NCBI GenBank assembly: GCA_003574895.1
Contig: PJFB01000015.1
Coordinates: 1 to 64,000 of the forward strand
Source of the DNA: Geobacter sp.
GTDB taxonomy: Bacteria; Desulfobacterota; Desulfuromonadia; Geobacterales; Pseudopelobacteraceae
DNA length: 64,000 nucleotides
Reading direction: 5' to 3'
Shown: one piece after another, positions 37,582-45,147 of the stretch
Position numbering within the stretch: the stretch's first letter is position 1
How the letters are laid out: every line of letters starts with the position of its first letter
Made by a program: the position numbers and the translations under genes
The notes under the pieces: model-generated
Told to the model about the DNA's origin: nothing
The model's database searches: none
The model's input: only the letters and a program-made list of their open reading frames with translations

Positions 37582-37656
37582 ATGGGTCCGAAGGCGGGGT
37601 TGTATTACTACCGCGCAAGCTACTTTGACACAGTGAAGGGAAGGTTCATCCAATAA
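37582..37656 (+). pseudogene. Orphan RHS-core fragment
   Basis: A 24-codon frame reading MGPKAGLYYYRASYFDTVKG then RFIQ, stop. GLYYYRAxYFDxxxGRFI is the hallmark of the end of the RHS core, so this is the tail of a second, lost RHS 3' end downstream of the immunity gene, as expected after tip displacement. An in-frame stop lies just before the ATG. No tip follows it. Confidence 0.7.
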
Positions 37657-37819
37657 ATTCATTGGAATTGCCGGAGAGACAAACACTTCAGTAGCGGGAA
37701 ATTGCCAAGGGGTTAACCAGGAAAGTTTTAGAAGTCAACGATGTGTAACTTTAAAAAAATGGCATCGTCTTTCATTGTAACCAAGTTGCGTCATCTCATC
37801 TACTTACAAGAGACACACA

Positions 37820-39037
37820 ATGACCAGTAACTTTAAGATTAATTTTCATCATTTCCGGGATGCACTTGGACTTAACAATACAATATCCATCGTCGTAGCA
37901 GCAATGCTACTGATAACGACAAACTGCTTTGCCGCGACCGATGGAGCATATACCCTTTCTGAGGTCACAGGTGTATGGGATGGCACTTCAGCTGATGCCA
38001 CAGCTCCCGTCACAGCTGAGTACAATTATGTCTACGGCGACGACACAACCATGACCTACACCCTGCCGTGGATTTTTTTCTTTTATGGACATGGCTACAA
38101 TCAAATCGTCATCGACACGAACGGCGCCATCTGGTTCGATTCCGATACATCTGCTCATGACTTCAATCTTGCCACGCCAAACCGAGGACTTGTGCTTGCG
38201 CCGTGGAATTATGATTTATCGTCAACTTATGAAGGCGGCGTTTTCGTCCAGCACAAATCCAATCCTGAACGGGTGGTCATAGAATGGCGCACTGAGACCT
38301 ATTCAGATGAAGGCGATGGCTTGCTCAATATCTTTGAAGCAGTAATCTTCCTGGGCGGCGTGGTTAGATTTGATTATCAGTCATTCACGGCAGTCAATCC
38401 CGGAGATTCCGGCTCAGGCATTTCCAAGGACGACGGCAGTTATTACCTGAGCTCCACCACAAATTATGGGAACTCTTACTCCCTAGCCGGTCATTCATTC
38501 AGTTTCACACCTTCAGGCCCTAGCACAACTGCGCCACTCAGTGTTGATATCAATGGCACTGGTACAGGTTCGGTTACCACCACCCCGGTTGGTTTGGCAT
38601 GCAACGCAAGCTGTTCTCTTGACTTCCCACTCGGAACCCCGGTAACCCTTCACCCGTCAGCTTCACAATATTCATCCTTTACGGGCTGGAACGGAGGAGG
38701 ATGCAGCGGTTTAGATGATTGTGTATTGACACTTACCGCAAACACTCTTGTATCTGCTACGTTCACGTTCAATGCTGCAAACAGCGTCAAGATAGACGGA
38801 GTTACGGGTTATTACCCAACCCTTCAAGGTGCCTATGACGTAGCACCCGATGGTGCTGTCATGAAACTCTGGGCAACTGACTATTCTGAGTCACTGAATT
38901 GTGCAAGGCCTATTACCGTCACCTTGCAAGGAGGATATGATGAGAACTATACAACGCAATCCGGAATGACAGTACTAAAGGGAGCCCTTACTATCTCCAA
39001 CGGCATTGTAATAGTAAATGGATTAAGTGTCCGGTAA
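37820..39037 (+). CDS. Secreted protein with bacterial-repeat domain and shared C-terminal module
   Basis: A 405-residue exported protein. After a long hydrophobic signal (SIVVAAMLLITTNCFA) comes a ~200-residue NIDO-like beta domain (LPWIFFFYGHGYNQIVIDTNGAIWFDS, RVVIEWRTETYSDEGDGLLNIFEAVIF, DYQSFTAVNPGDSGSGIS). Then a divergent InlB/bacterial-repeat domain (residues ~240-320: GTGSVTTTPVGLACNASCSLDF, FTGWNGGGCSGLDDCVLTLTAN). The end is GGYDENYTTQSGMTVLKGALTISNGIVIVNGLSVR-type text, the same module as the tail of the multicopper oxidase at 22 kb. Function unknown; an extracellular adhesive or surface-anchored role is plausible. Confidence 0.8.
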   Translation: MTSNFKINFHHFRDALGLNNTISIVVAAMLLITTNCFAATDGAYTLSEVTGVWDGTSADATAPVTAEYNYVYGDDTTMTYTLPWIFFFYGHGYNQIVIDTNGAIWFDSDTSAHDFNLATPNRGLVLAPWNYDLSSTYEGGVFVQHKSNPERVVIEWRTETYSDEGDGLLNIFEAVIFLGGVVRFDYQSFTAVNPGDSGSGISKDDGSYYLSSTTNYGNSYSLAGHSFSFTPSGPSTTAPLSVDINGTGTGSVTTTPVGLACNASCSLDFPLGTPVTLHPSASQYSSFTGWNGGGCSGLDDCVLTLTANTLVSATFTFNAANSVKIDGVTGYYPTLQGAYDVAPDGAVMKLWATDYSESLNCARPITVTLQGGYDENYTTQSGMTVLKGALTISNGIVIVNGLSVR

Positions 39038-39076
39038 GTGACTTAAAAGCGGCTTAATTTTCTCAGGGAGGATATT

Positions 39077-39514
39077 TTGAAACAGTCCATAGTGATGGTC
39101 ACATTGTTGGTAACTATTTTTGAGGTACTAGCGACGGCTTTCTACTGTGCAGCAGAAACGCCACCTGCTGCCCCAAATTCACCTGTTGTGACGACTGCGA
39201 ACCTTACACCTTTGACACTAACGTTCACTCCCGACAAAACACGGGTGGATTTCAGTGCCGATATTTCGATATCGAGCTGGGTCAGCACCTACAAAACACT
39301 GCTTTTTGAGTGTAAAGATGCAAATGACACAGTTCTTGGTACTACCAGCATCGGTCTTACTTCTACTGAAACCGACCGACTTGATGTATTGGGTGTCGTA
39401 TCATGCATCCTGCCGTCACCCGGCACATACAAGATCGAAACCCATTTGAAGTCAGACAACGATGAGGTCTCCAATACTGACAGCCAAGAGGTTATCGTTA
39501 CACCAGCCCAGTGA
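39077..39514 (+). CDS. Small secreted protein downstream of the bacterial-repeat gene
   Basis: A 145-residue exported protein starting at TTG 39077, chosen because GGGAGG lies five bases upstream. The signal peptide ends near FYCAAE. The mature part is an Ig-like single beta domain: LTLTFTPDKTRVDFSADISISSWVSTYKTLLFECKDANDTVLGTT and SPGTYKIETHLKSDNDEVSNT-like text, with no cysteine pairs of known type and no enzyme motifs. It is 39 bases after the 405-aa gene, so probably co-transcribed. I do not recognise a family. Confidence 0.7.
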   Translation: MKQSIVMVTLLVTIFEVLATAFYCAAETPPAAPNSPVVTTANLTPLTLTFTPDKTRVDFSADISISSWVSTYKTLLFECKDANDTVLGTTSIGLTSTETDRLDVLGVVSCILPSPGTYKIETHLKSDNDEVSNTDSQEVIVTPAQ

Positions 39515-39720
39515 ATTAACGCGAAGGCAAGAGTCGTCACCGCTCCTCTTCGTTAGCGGCGCGGCGAGTACTCACCTCCTACGACGCAAAGATTTCTGTG
39601 TTTCCGCAAAATTTGCGGGTAGATTTCATGGACATGGAGGCCTTAGCAGCTACCATTTTGTTGAAAATAGAGCATCCAGCCTCTAAATTTGGCATTGCAT
39701 GGAAATTTCGTGGACAGCAT
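39515..39720. other. Intergenic region with a short perfect hairpin
   Basis: About 200 bases with no gene that I can support. It contains CCGCAAA-A-TTTGCGG (39604-39618), a small perfect inverted repeat without T-run. The HepT remnant lies just beyond. No integrase, att site or tRNA edge was seen. Confidence 0.4.
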
Positions 39721-39860
39721 ATTTAATTGCAACCTTTTCATCAACTGTGTTAGCTCAGGCAAACGCTCCTGCTTACCATCCAGGCCGTCTTCAGGTCAAC
39801 CCCCTGTAATCGTAAATCAACACATCACGCATTCCGGCCATTTTGGCACATGAACAACTG
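39721..39860 (-). pseudogene. Degenerate HepT (DUF86) toxin remnant
   Basis: On the minus strand, one frame reads KMAGMRDVLIYDY, a second reads GVDLKTAWMV, and a third reads ERLPELTQLMKRLQLN. Placed end to end these match the C-terminus of HepT (HEPN) toxins, whose normal form is MAGMRNxLIHxYxGVDLxxVWxxxxxDLPxL. Two frame changes (one in a run of five Gs) break the gene, and the catalytic His of RX4-6HXY is a Tyr (RDVLIYDY). The 5' half and the MntA partner are missing. Confidence 0.65.
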
Positions 39861-39925
39861 AATGCTTCCGGGAATGCGGATAGGCTTGCAGCACTATGGC
39901 CGTTTTTGAGATGGATACCAGGATA

Positions 39926-40561
39926 CTATTCTCTTGCGGCCAGTATTGCCAGGGCATTCACCACCGCGGCAGCAACATTCGAACCACCCTTTCGTCCCAT
40001 GTTGGTGATGAAGGGTACGGCATGGTCCATGGCGGCCAGGGCCTTTTTGCTCTCCTCGGCACCCACGAAACCCACCGGCAGTCCGATGATCACGGCCGGC
40101 CTGGCCTGGCCTTCATTGATAAGGCGCAGCAGTTCGAACAGCGCCGTGGGGGCGTTGCCGATCACGAAGATCTGGTTGTGGAGGCTGAGCACGGACTTGC
40201 GCATGGCCGTGACCGAACGGGTAACACCGGCGCGTTGCGCCAGAGCGCCCACGTCGGAATCCGCCACATGGCATGATACCTCGCAGCCGAAACGGGCAAG
40301 CCGGGCCTTGTTTATACCAGCCAGGGCCATATTGGTGTCGGTGACGATGCCGGCCCCGTTTCTGATGGCCGTGATTGCGGCTATCAGGGCCTGGTCCGAA
40401 AAGATCATGGTGCGGGCATACTCGAAGTCGGCGCTGGTATGGATGGCGCGGCGCACCACCTGCCATTCGTCATTGCACCAATCGTGCTCGCCGACCTCGC
40501 TATCGATGATGCGGAATGATTCCGCCTCGATCTCTTCCGGTTTCATGGTCAGAGAGTCCAT
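39926..40561 (-). CDS. cobH: Precorrin-8X/cobalt-precorrin-8 methylmutase (CobH/CbiC)
   Basis: Moves the methyl group from C11 to C12 to form hydrogenobyrinate (cobyrinate) in cobalamin synthesis. From ATG 40561 the protein has 211 residues; that start makes a TGATG overlap with cbiX, while GTG 40570 is an alternative. Typical segments are ESFRIIDSEVGEHDW, VVRRAIHTSADFEYARTMIFSDQAL (with the active-site His in IHTSADF), ITAIRNGAGIVTDTNMALAGINK, and PVGFVGAEESKKAL, NMGRKGGSNVAAAVVNAL. CbiD, a neighbour in many genomes, lies 9.4 kb downstream across the island. Confidence 0.96.
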   Translation of the reverse strand: MDSLTMKPEEIEAESFRIIDSEVGEHDWCNDEWQVVRRAIHTSADFEYARTMIFSDQALIAAITAIRNGAGIVTDTNMALAGINKARLARFGCEVSCHVADSDVGALAQRAGVTRSVTAMRKSVLSLHNQIFVIGNAPTALFELLRLINEGQARPAVIIGLPVGFVGAEESKKALAAMDHAVPFITNMGRKGGSNVAAAVVNALAILAARE

Positions 40562-40944
40562 CAACGCCACCCCAATCGGTCCAGGGCCTCGTTGATGCGC
40601 TCTGACTCCAGTTCGGCCAGTTTGCGGTGAACGCCCAGGTGGGCGCCCATCTCCATGACCAGCCCGGGATGGCGTTTCTTCGCTTCCTGGATCTCCTCTG
40701 GCAGGTCGTGCAGCACGTGGGCCCCCATGAAGAGGAAATAGGGCATCATCAGGATGCGGCCGGCGCCCCTGGCCACGCAGGCGTCGATCCCCTGCTGGAT
40801 GCTGGGCTCGTGCATCTCGCGGAACGAAACCTCGACGATCTCGAAGCCGGTCATCTCCCGCACCATGCCGGCCACTGCCCGGGCGGCATCGTTGGCCTCG
40901 GCAATGCGGCTGCCGTGGGCCATCAGTAGAATTGCTGTTTTCAT
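40561..40944 (-). CDS. cbiX: Sirohydrochlorin cobaltochelatase CbiX (short form)
   Basis: Inserts cobalt into sirohydrochlorin, the first committed step of anaerobic cobalamin synthesis. The 127-residue length is that of the small, homodimeric CbiXS type. It contains ILLMAHGSRIAEANDAARAVAGMV (metal-binding His in AHGSR), VEVSFREMHEPSIQQGIDACVARGAGRILMMPYFLFMGAHVLHDLP with the second His in GAHVLHDLP, and the terminal VMEMGAHLGVHRKLAELE. It overlaps the 86-aa gene upstream by 4 bases and cobH downstream by one base. Confidence 0.95.
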   Translation of the reverse strand: MKTAILLMAHGSRIAEANDAARAVAGMVREMTGFEIVEVSFREMHEPSIQQGIDACVARGAGRILMMPYFLFMGAHVLHDLPEEIQEAKKRHPGLVMEMGAHLGVHRKLAELESERINEALDRLGWR

Positions 40945-41201
40945 TGTACCTCGCTTAATGGTTCATCTTTAAATTCACTTCTTCGCTCAAGATATTCTCT
41001 CATCTCTTCTTCTACCTGCTCCCTGGTATATCCGGTGGCTGTTATGGCTATGACAATGGCTTCGAGTTTTGCGGCCAGCGAGGGAAATTTCGCATCACTG
41101 CCGATGAGATCTTCGGTTTTGTAAACATGTTCAATCTTGTGGACCTGGCCTTCCAGTACAACGCGGAAAAATATCTGCTCGTTTCCATCCTTGTTTGACA
41201 T
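40941..41201 (-). CDS. Small unknown protein coupled to cbiX
   Basis: An 86-residue protein, acidic, with no signal peptide or membrane segment: EQIFFRVVLEGQVHKIEHVYKTEDLIG followed by a helix-rich C-terminal half (SLAAKLEAIVIAITATGYTREQVEEEMREYLERRSEF). It overlaps cbiX by 4 bases (ATGA), so it is translated with the cobaltochelatase. I do not recognise a family and cannot give a function; a role in cobalamin synthesis or regulation is guilt by association only. Confidence 0.75.
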   Translation of the reverse strand: MSNKDGNEQIFFRVVLEGQVHKIEHVYKTEDLIGSDAKFPSLAAKLEAIVIAITATGYTREQVEEEMREYLERRSEFKDEPLSEVQ

Positions 41202-41426
41202 GATTCCCCCCTGAAGTTCTCCTTACCGAGCATGGGCCCGGCAATGAGGTGAATTGGTGCAATGGACCTTGACCTGATCGACTGCCATTATTCGTGGCCG
41301 TGTCAGCGAGTTATATTATTAATTAGACAAGGGAGTCAAGAGGATCGGGTTACGTTCGCTAACCCGGCATAAGTGGTTTGGGGCTGGCAGCATGGGCCGG
41401 AACGTTAATCTCTGGCTGGAATCAAG

Positions 41427-43304
41427 CTATACAACACTAATGCCCTCTCCCTCGGCATCCAGCTCCCGCAATCTTTCCCATTGGTCGGAAAGCGGGTCTT
41501 CGATCCATTCGCTACCCAGTCTTTCGGTGATTTTGGCGATGATCCTCCAGGTCGGGAGAACTTCACCGCCCGGTGGCGTGTTGCGATGCAAGCGGGGTGG
41601 ATGGCCGGCCGGGTCCAGCCCTTTGATGGGGAGGCCCGGCTCCATGACCTGTTTGAAGCGCTGGGCCCGACCTTCGTTGTTGATGAAGGTGCCGTCCATC
41701 TCGACCCAGGCGCTGGAGGGCAGGACGATCTCCGCTCTCGATAGCAGCGGTGTCTTCCGGCAGTCGGCGGCAGCCAGCACCCTGATACCGGCCGGCAACT
41801 CCAGGGTCAGATCGGATTCGAAGCTGATCAGCCCCTTGATCTTTCCGGAGGCTACGGCTTCCGAAAGCGGTGTCGCGCCGTATTCTTGCGAGAGCAGGGC
41901 GCAACCGAAGGCGTTGGGACCGTCCAGGATGAAGGACAGTTTGGCTTTGTTTCGAGCGGCTGTGTCGATAATATCCGAGCCCACGTGGTTGGTACCGCAG
42001 ATGAGGACCGGATGTTTGGCTTCAGCCAGAGGGATGTCTGAAAGTGAGGCCACGGCAACGTATTCAAACAGTGTGGATGTCTCCTCGCCCACCACATAAA
42101 CCGGTGCGCCGTTGCGCCATGCCTGCCGCACGGCCAGGGCCATCATGGGGGCCTCTGCCAGCAGGTCACTCCCGACGATAGCCACCAGGTCGGCTTGGCG
42201 CACGTCCTCTTGGGAGGCCGCGTTGTCCGGTGTCAGGCTTGCTACCGCTTCCAGGGTTTGCCCGGCATGGACGGAGTCGGAAAAATAGCAGATTTTTCCG
42301 GTATCCAGCAGTTTATGCAGCCGGGCAGCCATGGTGTTTCCCTCCATGGACATACGCGGCGAGCCGATGATGGCCAGGCTTTGGGTGCCATTCAGTTCCA
42401 GGAACCCGTTCAGCCGTTCCCGAAGCGCGTCCAGCGCCTCGTCCCAACTCGTTGCTTTCCCATCCACCAGCGGTTGTCGCGGCCGATCCAGGGCATTTAC
42501 ATTAGCTTTGGGAAAACGTCCGCGGTCACAGATGAACCAGCCGTTGACCCTGTCGTTTCTGCGGGCGACGACCTTGAGCAGTTCGCGGTAGCGGGCCACT
42601 GGGGTGATGTTGCAGCCCAGCGAACAGTGGGGGCAGATCGAGGGGGCCATGTCATAGTCCCAGTAGCGGGCCCGGAAGCGGGCCGTCTTGTCGGTAAATA
42701 CCCCGGTGGGGCAGATGTCCACCAGGTTGCCGGAGAAAGGCGACTCCAGGGGGCCGTCGCTTTGCCTGCCGAAGTAGACCATGGCGGCCCGGCCCATGAC
42801 CCCGAAGTCCGTGCCGCCGGCATATTCCTGGTAGAAACGGACGCAACGGTAGCACTGGATGCAGCGGTTCATCTCGTGCGCGATGAACTCCCCCAGGTAC
42901 TGGTTGTTGTAGGTTCGCTTCCGGCCGTCGTAGCGACGGATACCGTGGCCGCCGGCAATGGTGAAGTCCTGGAGCTGGCACTCGCCACCCTCGTCGCAGA
43001 CCGGGCAGTCGTGGGGATGGTTGATCATCAGCCACTCGATCACGCTTCTGCGCATGGCCATGGCTTCGGCATCGGTGGTGGAGACCACCATGCCATCCTG
43101 GGCCGGCAGCATGCAGGACATCTGCAGCCCCTTAACCGGTCCGTCCAGCATTTTCACGGCGCAGGCCCGGCAGGCGCCGGCCCGCCCCAGGGCTGGATGC
43201 CAGCAGAAATGCGGGATGACGATCCCGATGCTGCGGGCCGCCTCCAGCACGTTGGTCCCTTCCGGTACTTCCACCGGTATGTTGTCGATGATCAGTTTCG
43301 GCAT
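41427..43304 (-). CDS. nuoG: NADH dehydrogenase subunit G-type (NuoG-like)
   Basis: A 625-residue iron-sulfur subunit of the NADH-input module. The N-terminal 2Fe-2S domain has CRAC (RAGACRACAVKML); then HDCPVCDEGGECQLQDF, CIQCYRCVRFYQEYAGG and CPTG for 4Fe-4S clusters, then CPHCSLGCNI as in molybdopterin-oxidoreductase-like NuoG. The end (ALDRPRQPLVDGKATSWDEALDALRERLNGF) continues into the molybdopterin-fold part without the catalytic residues. It follows NuoF by 12 bases. Only E, F and G are here, so the partner is unknown; see findings. It is transcribed as nuoE-F-G. Confidence 0.88.
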   Translation of the reverse strand: MPKLIIDNIPVEVPEGTNVLEAARSIGIVIPHFCWHPALGRAGACRACAVKMLDGPVKGLQMSCMLPAQDGMVVSTTDAEAMAMRRSVIEWLMINHPHDCPVCDEGGECQLQDFTIAGGHGIRRYDGRKRTYNNQYLGEFIAHEMNRCIQCYRCVRFYQEYAGGTDFGVMGRAAMVYFGRQSDGPLESPFSGNLVDICPTGVFTDKTARFRARYWDYDMAPSICPHCSLGCNITPVARYRELLKVVARRNDRVNGWFICDRGRFPKANVNALDRPRQPLVDGKATSWDEALDALRERLNGFLELNGTQSLAIIGSPRMSMEGNTMAARLHKLLDTGKICYFSDSVHAGQTLEAVASLTPDNAASQEDVRQADLVAIVGSDLLAEAPMMALAVRQAWRNGAPVYVVGEETSTLFEYVAVASLSDIPLAEAKHPVLICGTNHVGSDIIDTAARNKAKLSFILDGPNAFGCALLSQEYGATPLSEAVASGKIKGLISFESDLTLELPAGIRVLAAADCRKTPLLSRAEIVLPSSAWVEMDGTFINNEGRAQRFKQVMEPGLPIKGLDPAGHPPRLHRNTPPGGEVLPTWRIIAKITERLGSEWIEDPLSDQWERLRELDAEGEGISVV

Positions 43305-43316
43305 GTGAACGTAATT

Positions 43317-44582
43317 TTAGTCTCCAAATGGACAGCGCCCCTTGGTGATATGTTCGCGCAGTTCATCCTCGAACAGGCGCAGCAGGCCCTCCACCGGCCC
43401 CATTGCCCCGGGGGCAAGGGCGCAGAAGGCATAATTCAGGGCATGGACATGCTCCCGCAGGATATCCGGATCGCTTTCAGTGCCAAGCCCCTGTTCGATC
43501 TTCTCCAGGGTGTGCACCAGAAACGGCAGCCCTTCGCGGCAGGGGGTGCACCAGCCGCAGGACTCACGGGCGTAGAAACGGGTCAGGTTGAGGGTGGCGG
43601 CCACCATGCAGGTGTTCTGGTCAAAGACGATGATGCCGCCGGTACCGAGCCGCGAGCCGGCCTTGGCCACCGGATCGAAGTCCATGGCCACGCCCCAGTG
43701 TTCCCTGGTGAAGTAGGGGGTCGAGGCGCCGCCGGGGATACAGGCCTTGAAGGTGCTGCCGGGCCGCATGCCGCCGCAGGGGCCATCGATGATCTTGCCC
43801 AGGGGCGTGCCCAGGGGAAGCTCGAAACATTCCGTGTTGCGCACATGGCCGCTGATGCAGAACAGCTTGGTGCCGGCTGCCTCGGGCGTGGCCGCCAGAC
43901 CCTTCCACCAGGTCGGGCCGTGGGCAATGATGGCCGGGATATTGGCCAGGGTCTCCACGTTGTTGACCACCGTGGGCTGGCCCCAGAGACCCTTGACGGC
44001 CGGGAAGGGGGGCTTGACGCGCGGGTTGGCCCGGATTCCTTCCAGGGCGTTGATCAGGGCGGTCTCTTCGCCGCAGATGTAGCGGCCGGCGGACTGGTGG
44101 ATGTCCAGTTGCAGGCTGAAGCCGCTCCCAAGGATGTCACTGCCGAGGAAACCGGCCTGTTTGGCCGCGCCAATGGCCGTGCGAAGATTTGCGGCCGCCT
44201 GTTCATAGCCGCGGCGGACAAAGATAAAGGCGTGCTCCACCCCCAGGGCGTAGCAGGTCAAGGCCATTCCTTCGATAAGGATATGCGGGTTTTGCTCCAG
44301 GAGGACCCGGTCCTTGTAGGTGCCCGGCTCCATCTCGTCGCAGTTGCAGATCAGATAGCGGGGGCCGGGCAGGTTGCGAGGCACGAAGGACCATTTCTTT
44401 CCCGTGGGGAAGCCGGCGCCGCCCCGGCCCCGCAGCCCGGAATCGATCACCGCCTGCTGGACGTCATTGGGGGACATGCCGCCAAGGGCCGTGCGCAGTG
44501 CTTCGAATCCGCCTGCGTCGCAATACTGCCCGAAGGAGAGGCATTGGCCGGTATGGTCTTGTCTGAGCAGAATCTGGGTCAT
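43317..44582 (-). CDS. nuoF: NADH dehydrogenase subunit F (NuoF-like)
   Basis: Binds FMN and NADH and one 4Fe-4S cluster; it oxidises NADH. I use ATG 44582 (MTQILL...); ATG 44597 is possible. The protein has GLRGRGGAGFPTGKKWSFVP (FMN loop), NCDEMEPGTYKDRVLLEQNPH, EETALINALEGIRANPRVKPPFPAVKGLWGQPTVVNNVETL for the NADH pocket, and ESCGWCTPCREGLPFL with the cluster cysteines. It is 31 bases from the nuoE end and 12 from nuoG. Its presence with E and G outside a full nuo cluster suggests a soluble NADH-linked unit such as a hydrogenase or formate dehydrogenase diaphorase. Confidence 0.93.
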   Translation of the reverse strand: MTQILLRQDHTGQCLSFGQYCDAGGFEALRTALGGMSPNDVQQAVIDSGLRGRGGAGFPTGKKWSFVPRNLPGPRYLICNCDEMEPGTYKDRVLLEQNPHILIEGMALTCYALGVEHAFIFVRRGYEQAAANLRTAIGAAKQAGFLGSDILGSGFSLQLDIHQSAGRYICGEETALINALEGIRANPRVKPPFPAVKGLWGQPTVVNNVETLANIPAIIAHGPTWWKGLAATPEAAGTKLFCISGHVRNTECFELPLGTPLGKIIDGPCGGMRPGSTFKACIPGGASTPYFTREHWGVAMDFDPVAKAGSRLGTGGIIVFDQNTCMVAATLNLTRFYARESCGWCTPCREGLPFLVHTLEKIEQGLGTESDPDILREHVHALNYAFCALAPGAMGPVEGLLRLFEDELREHITKGRCPFGD

Positions 44583-44613
44583 GGCAGCTCGCTGCATTTC
44601 AAGGGCGTTGTGA

Positions 44614-45105
44614 TCATGATGTCGTCTTGGTGGGCATGCCCAAGCGTAGCTGTTCTATGATGGCAACGGCCCGTTCCGGTGTTACCCGGCCGTAAAGGTG
44701 CTCGCCGATCATGAGCGCCGGCGCGTCGCCGCAGTTACCAAGGCAGGAGCAGGGGAGCAGGGTTATGGCGTTGTCGGCCGTGGTGGAGCCGGTCTCGACC
44801 TCCAGGATTTTTTCCAGGTGCCGCAACAGGGGTTCGCCGCCCATGGACCAGCAGGAGATGGAATCGCAGGCATGGATGACGGTTCGGCCCACCGGGCGGC
44901 GGTAAATCATCTCATAGAAGGTGGCCAGCTCTTCCACCTGCAGGGTCGATAGTCCTAGCAACTGCGCCGCCTCTGCCAGGGCTTCGTCCGTCAGCCAGCC
45001 GTAGTGGCGCTGTAGTTCCTTTAGTACGTCTATTGCTGCTTCGCGGTGGGTGACGGCGTCTTTGACTCGCTGCTGGAGATCATATGCCAGTTGTTCAGGG
45101 ATCAT
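44614..45105 (-). CDS. nuoE: NADH dehydrogenase subunit E (NuoE-like)
   Basis: A 163-residue thioredoxin-fold 2Fe-2S subunit that sits on NuoF. The cluster cysteines are in IHACDSISCWSMGG and LLPCSCLGNCGDAPALMI, with spacing typical of NuoE (C-x4-C ... C-x3-C). The N-terminal helical part (LAYDLQQRVKDAVTHREAAIDVLKELQRHYGWLTDEAL) matches the family. It is the first gene of the nuoEFG unit. Just upstream is hemW, on the same strand, with a 42-base gap, so they may share a promoter or be separately expressed. Confidence 0.93.
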   Translation of the reverse strand: MIPEQLAYDLQQRVKDAVTHREAAIDVLKELQRHYGWLTDEALAEAAQLLGLSTLQVEELATFYEMIYRRPVGRTVIHACDSISCWSMGGEPLLRHLEKILEVETGSTTADNAITLLPCSCLGNCGDAPALMIGEHLYGRVTPERAVAIIEQLRLGMPTKTTS

Positions 45106-45147
45106 GCATCACATTATAGGTGCTTTGGAGTGTCTGGCAAGGGGAAA

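Noticed and set aside
39515-39720. Possible integration (att) site at the island edge
   Set aside because: No tRNA, integrase or direct repeat is visible; only a small hairpin is present.
41346-41366. CGGGTTA/TAACCCG hairpin as a terminator of nuoG
   Set aside because: The stem is only 7 bp with a 7-base loop and no T-run follows on the minus strand.
42195-44660. 821-codon plus-strand open frame opposite nuoF/nuoG
   Set aside because: Mirror of the strong nuoEFG genes; translation is low-complexity and has no domain, so it is a GC-driven shadow.
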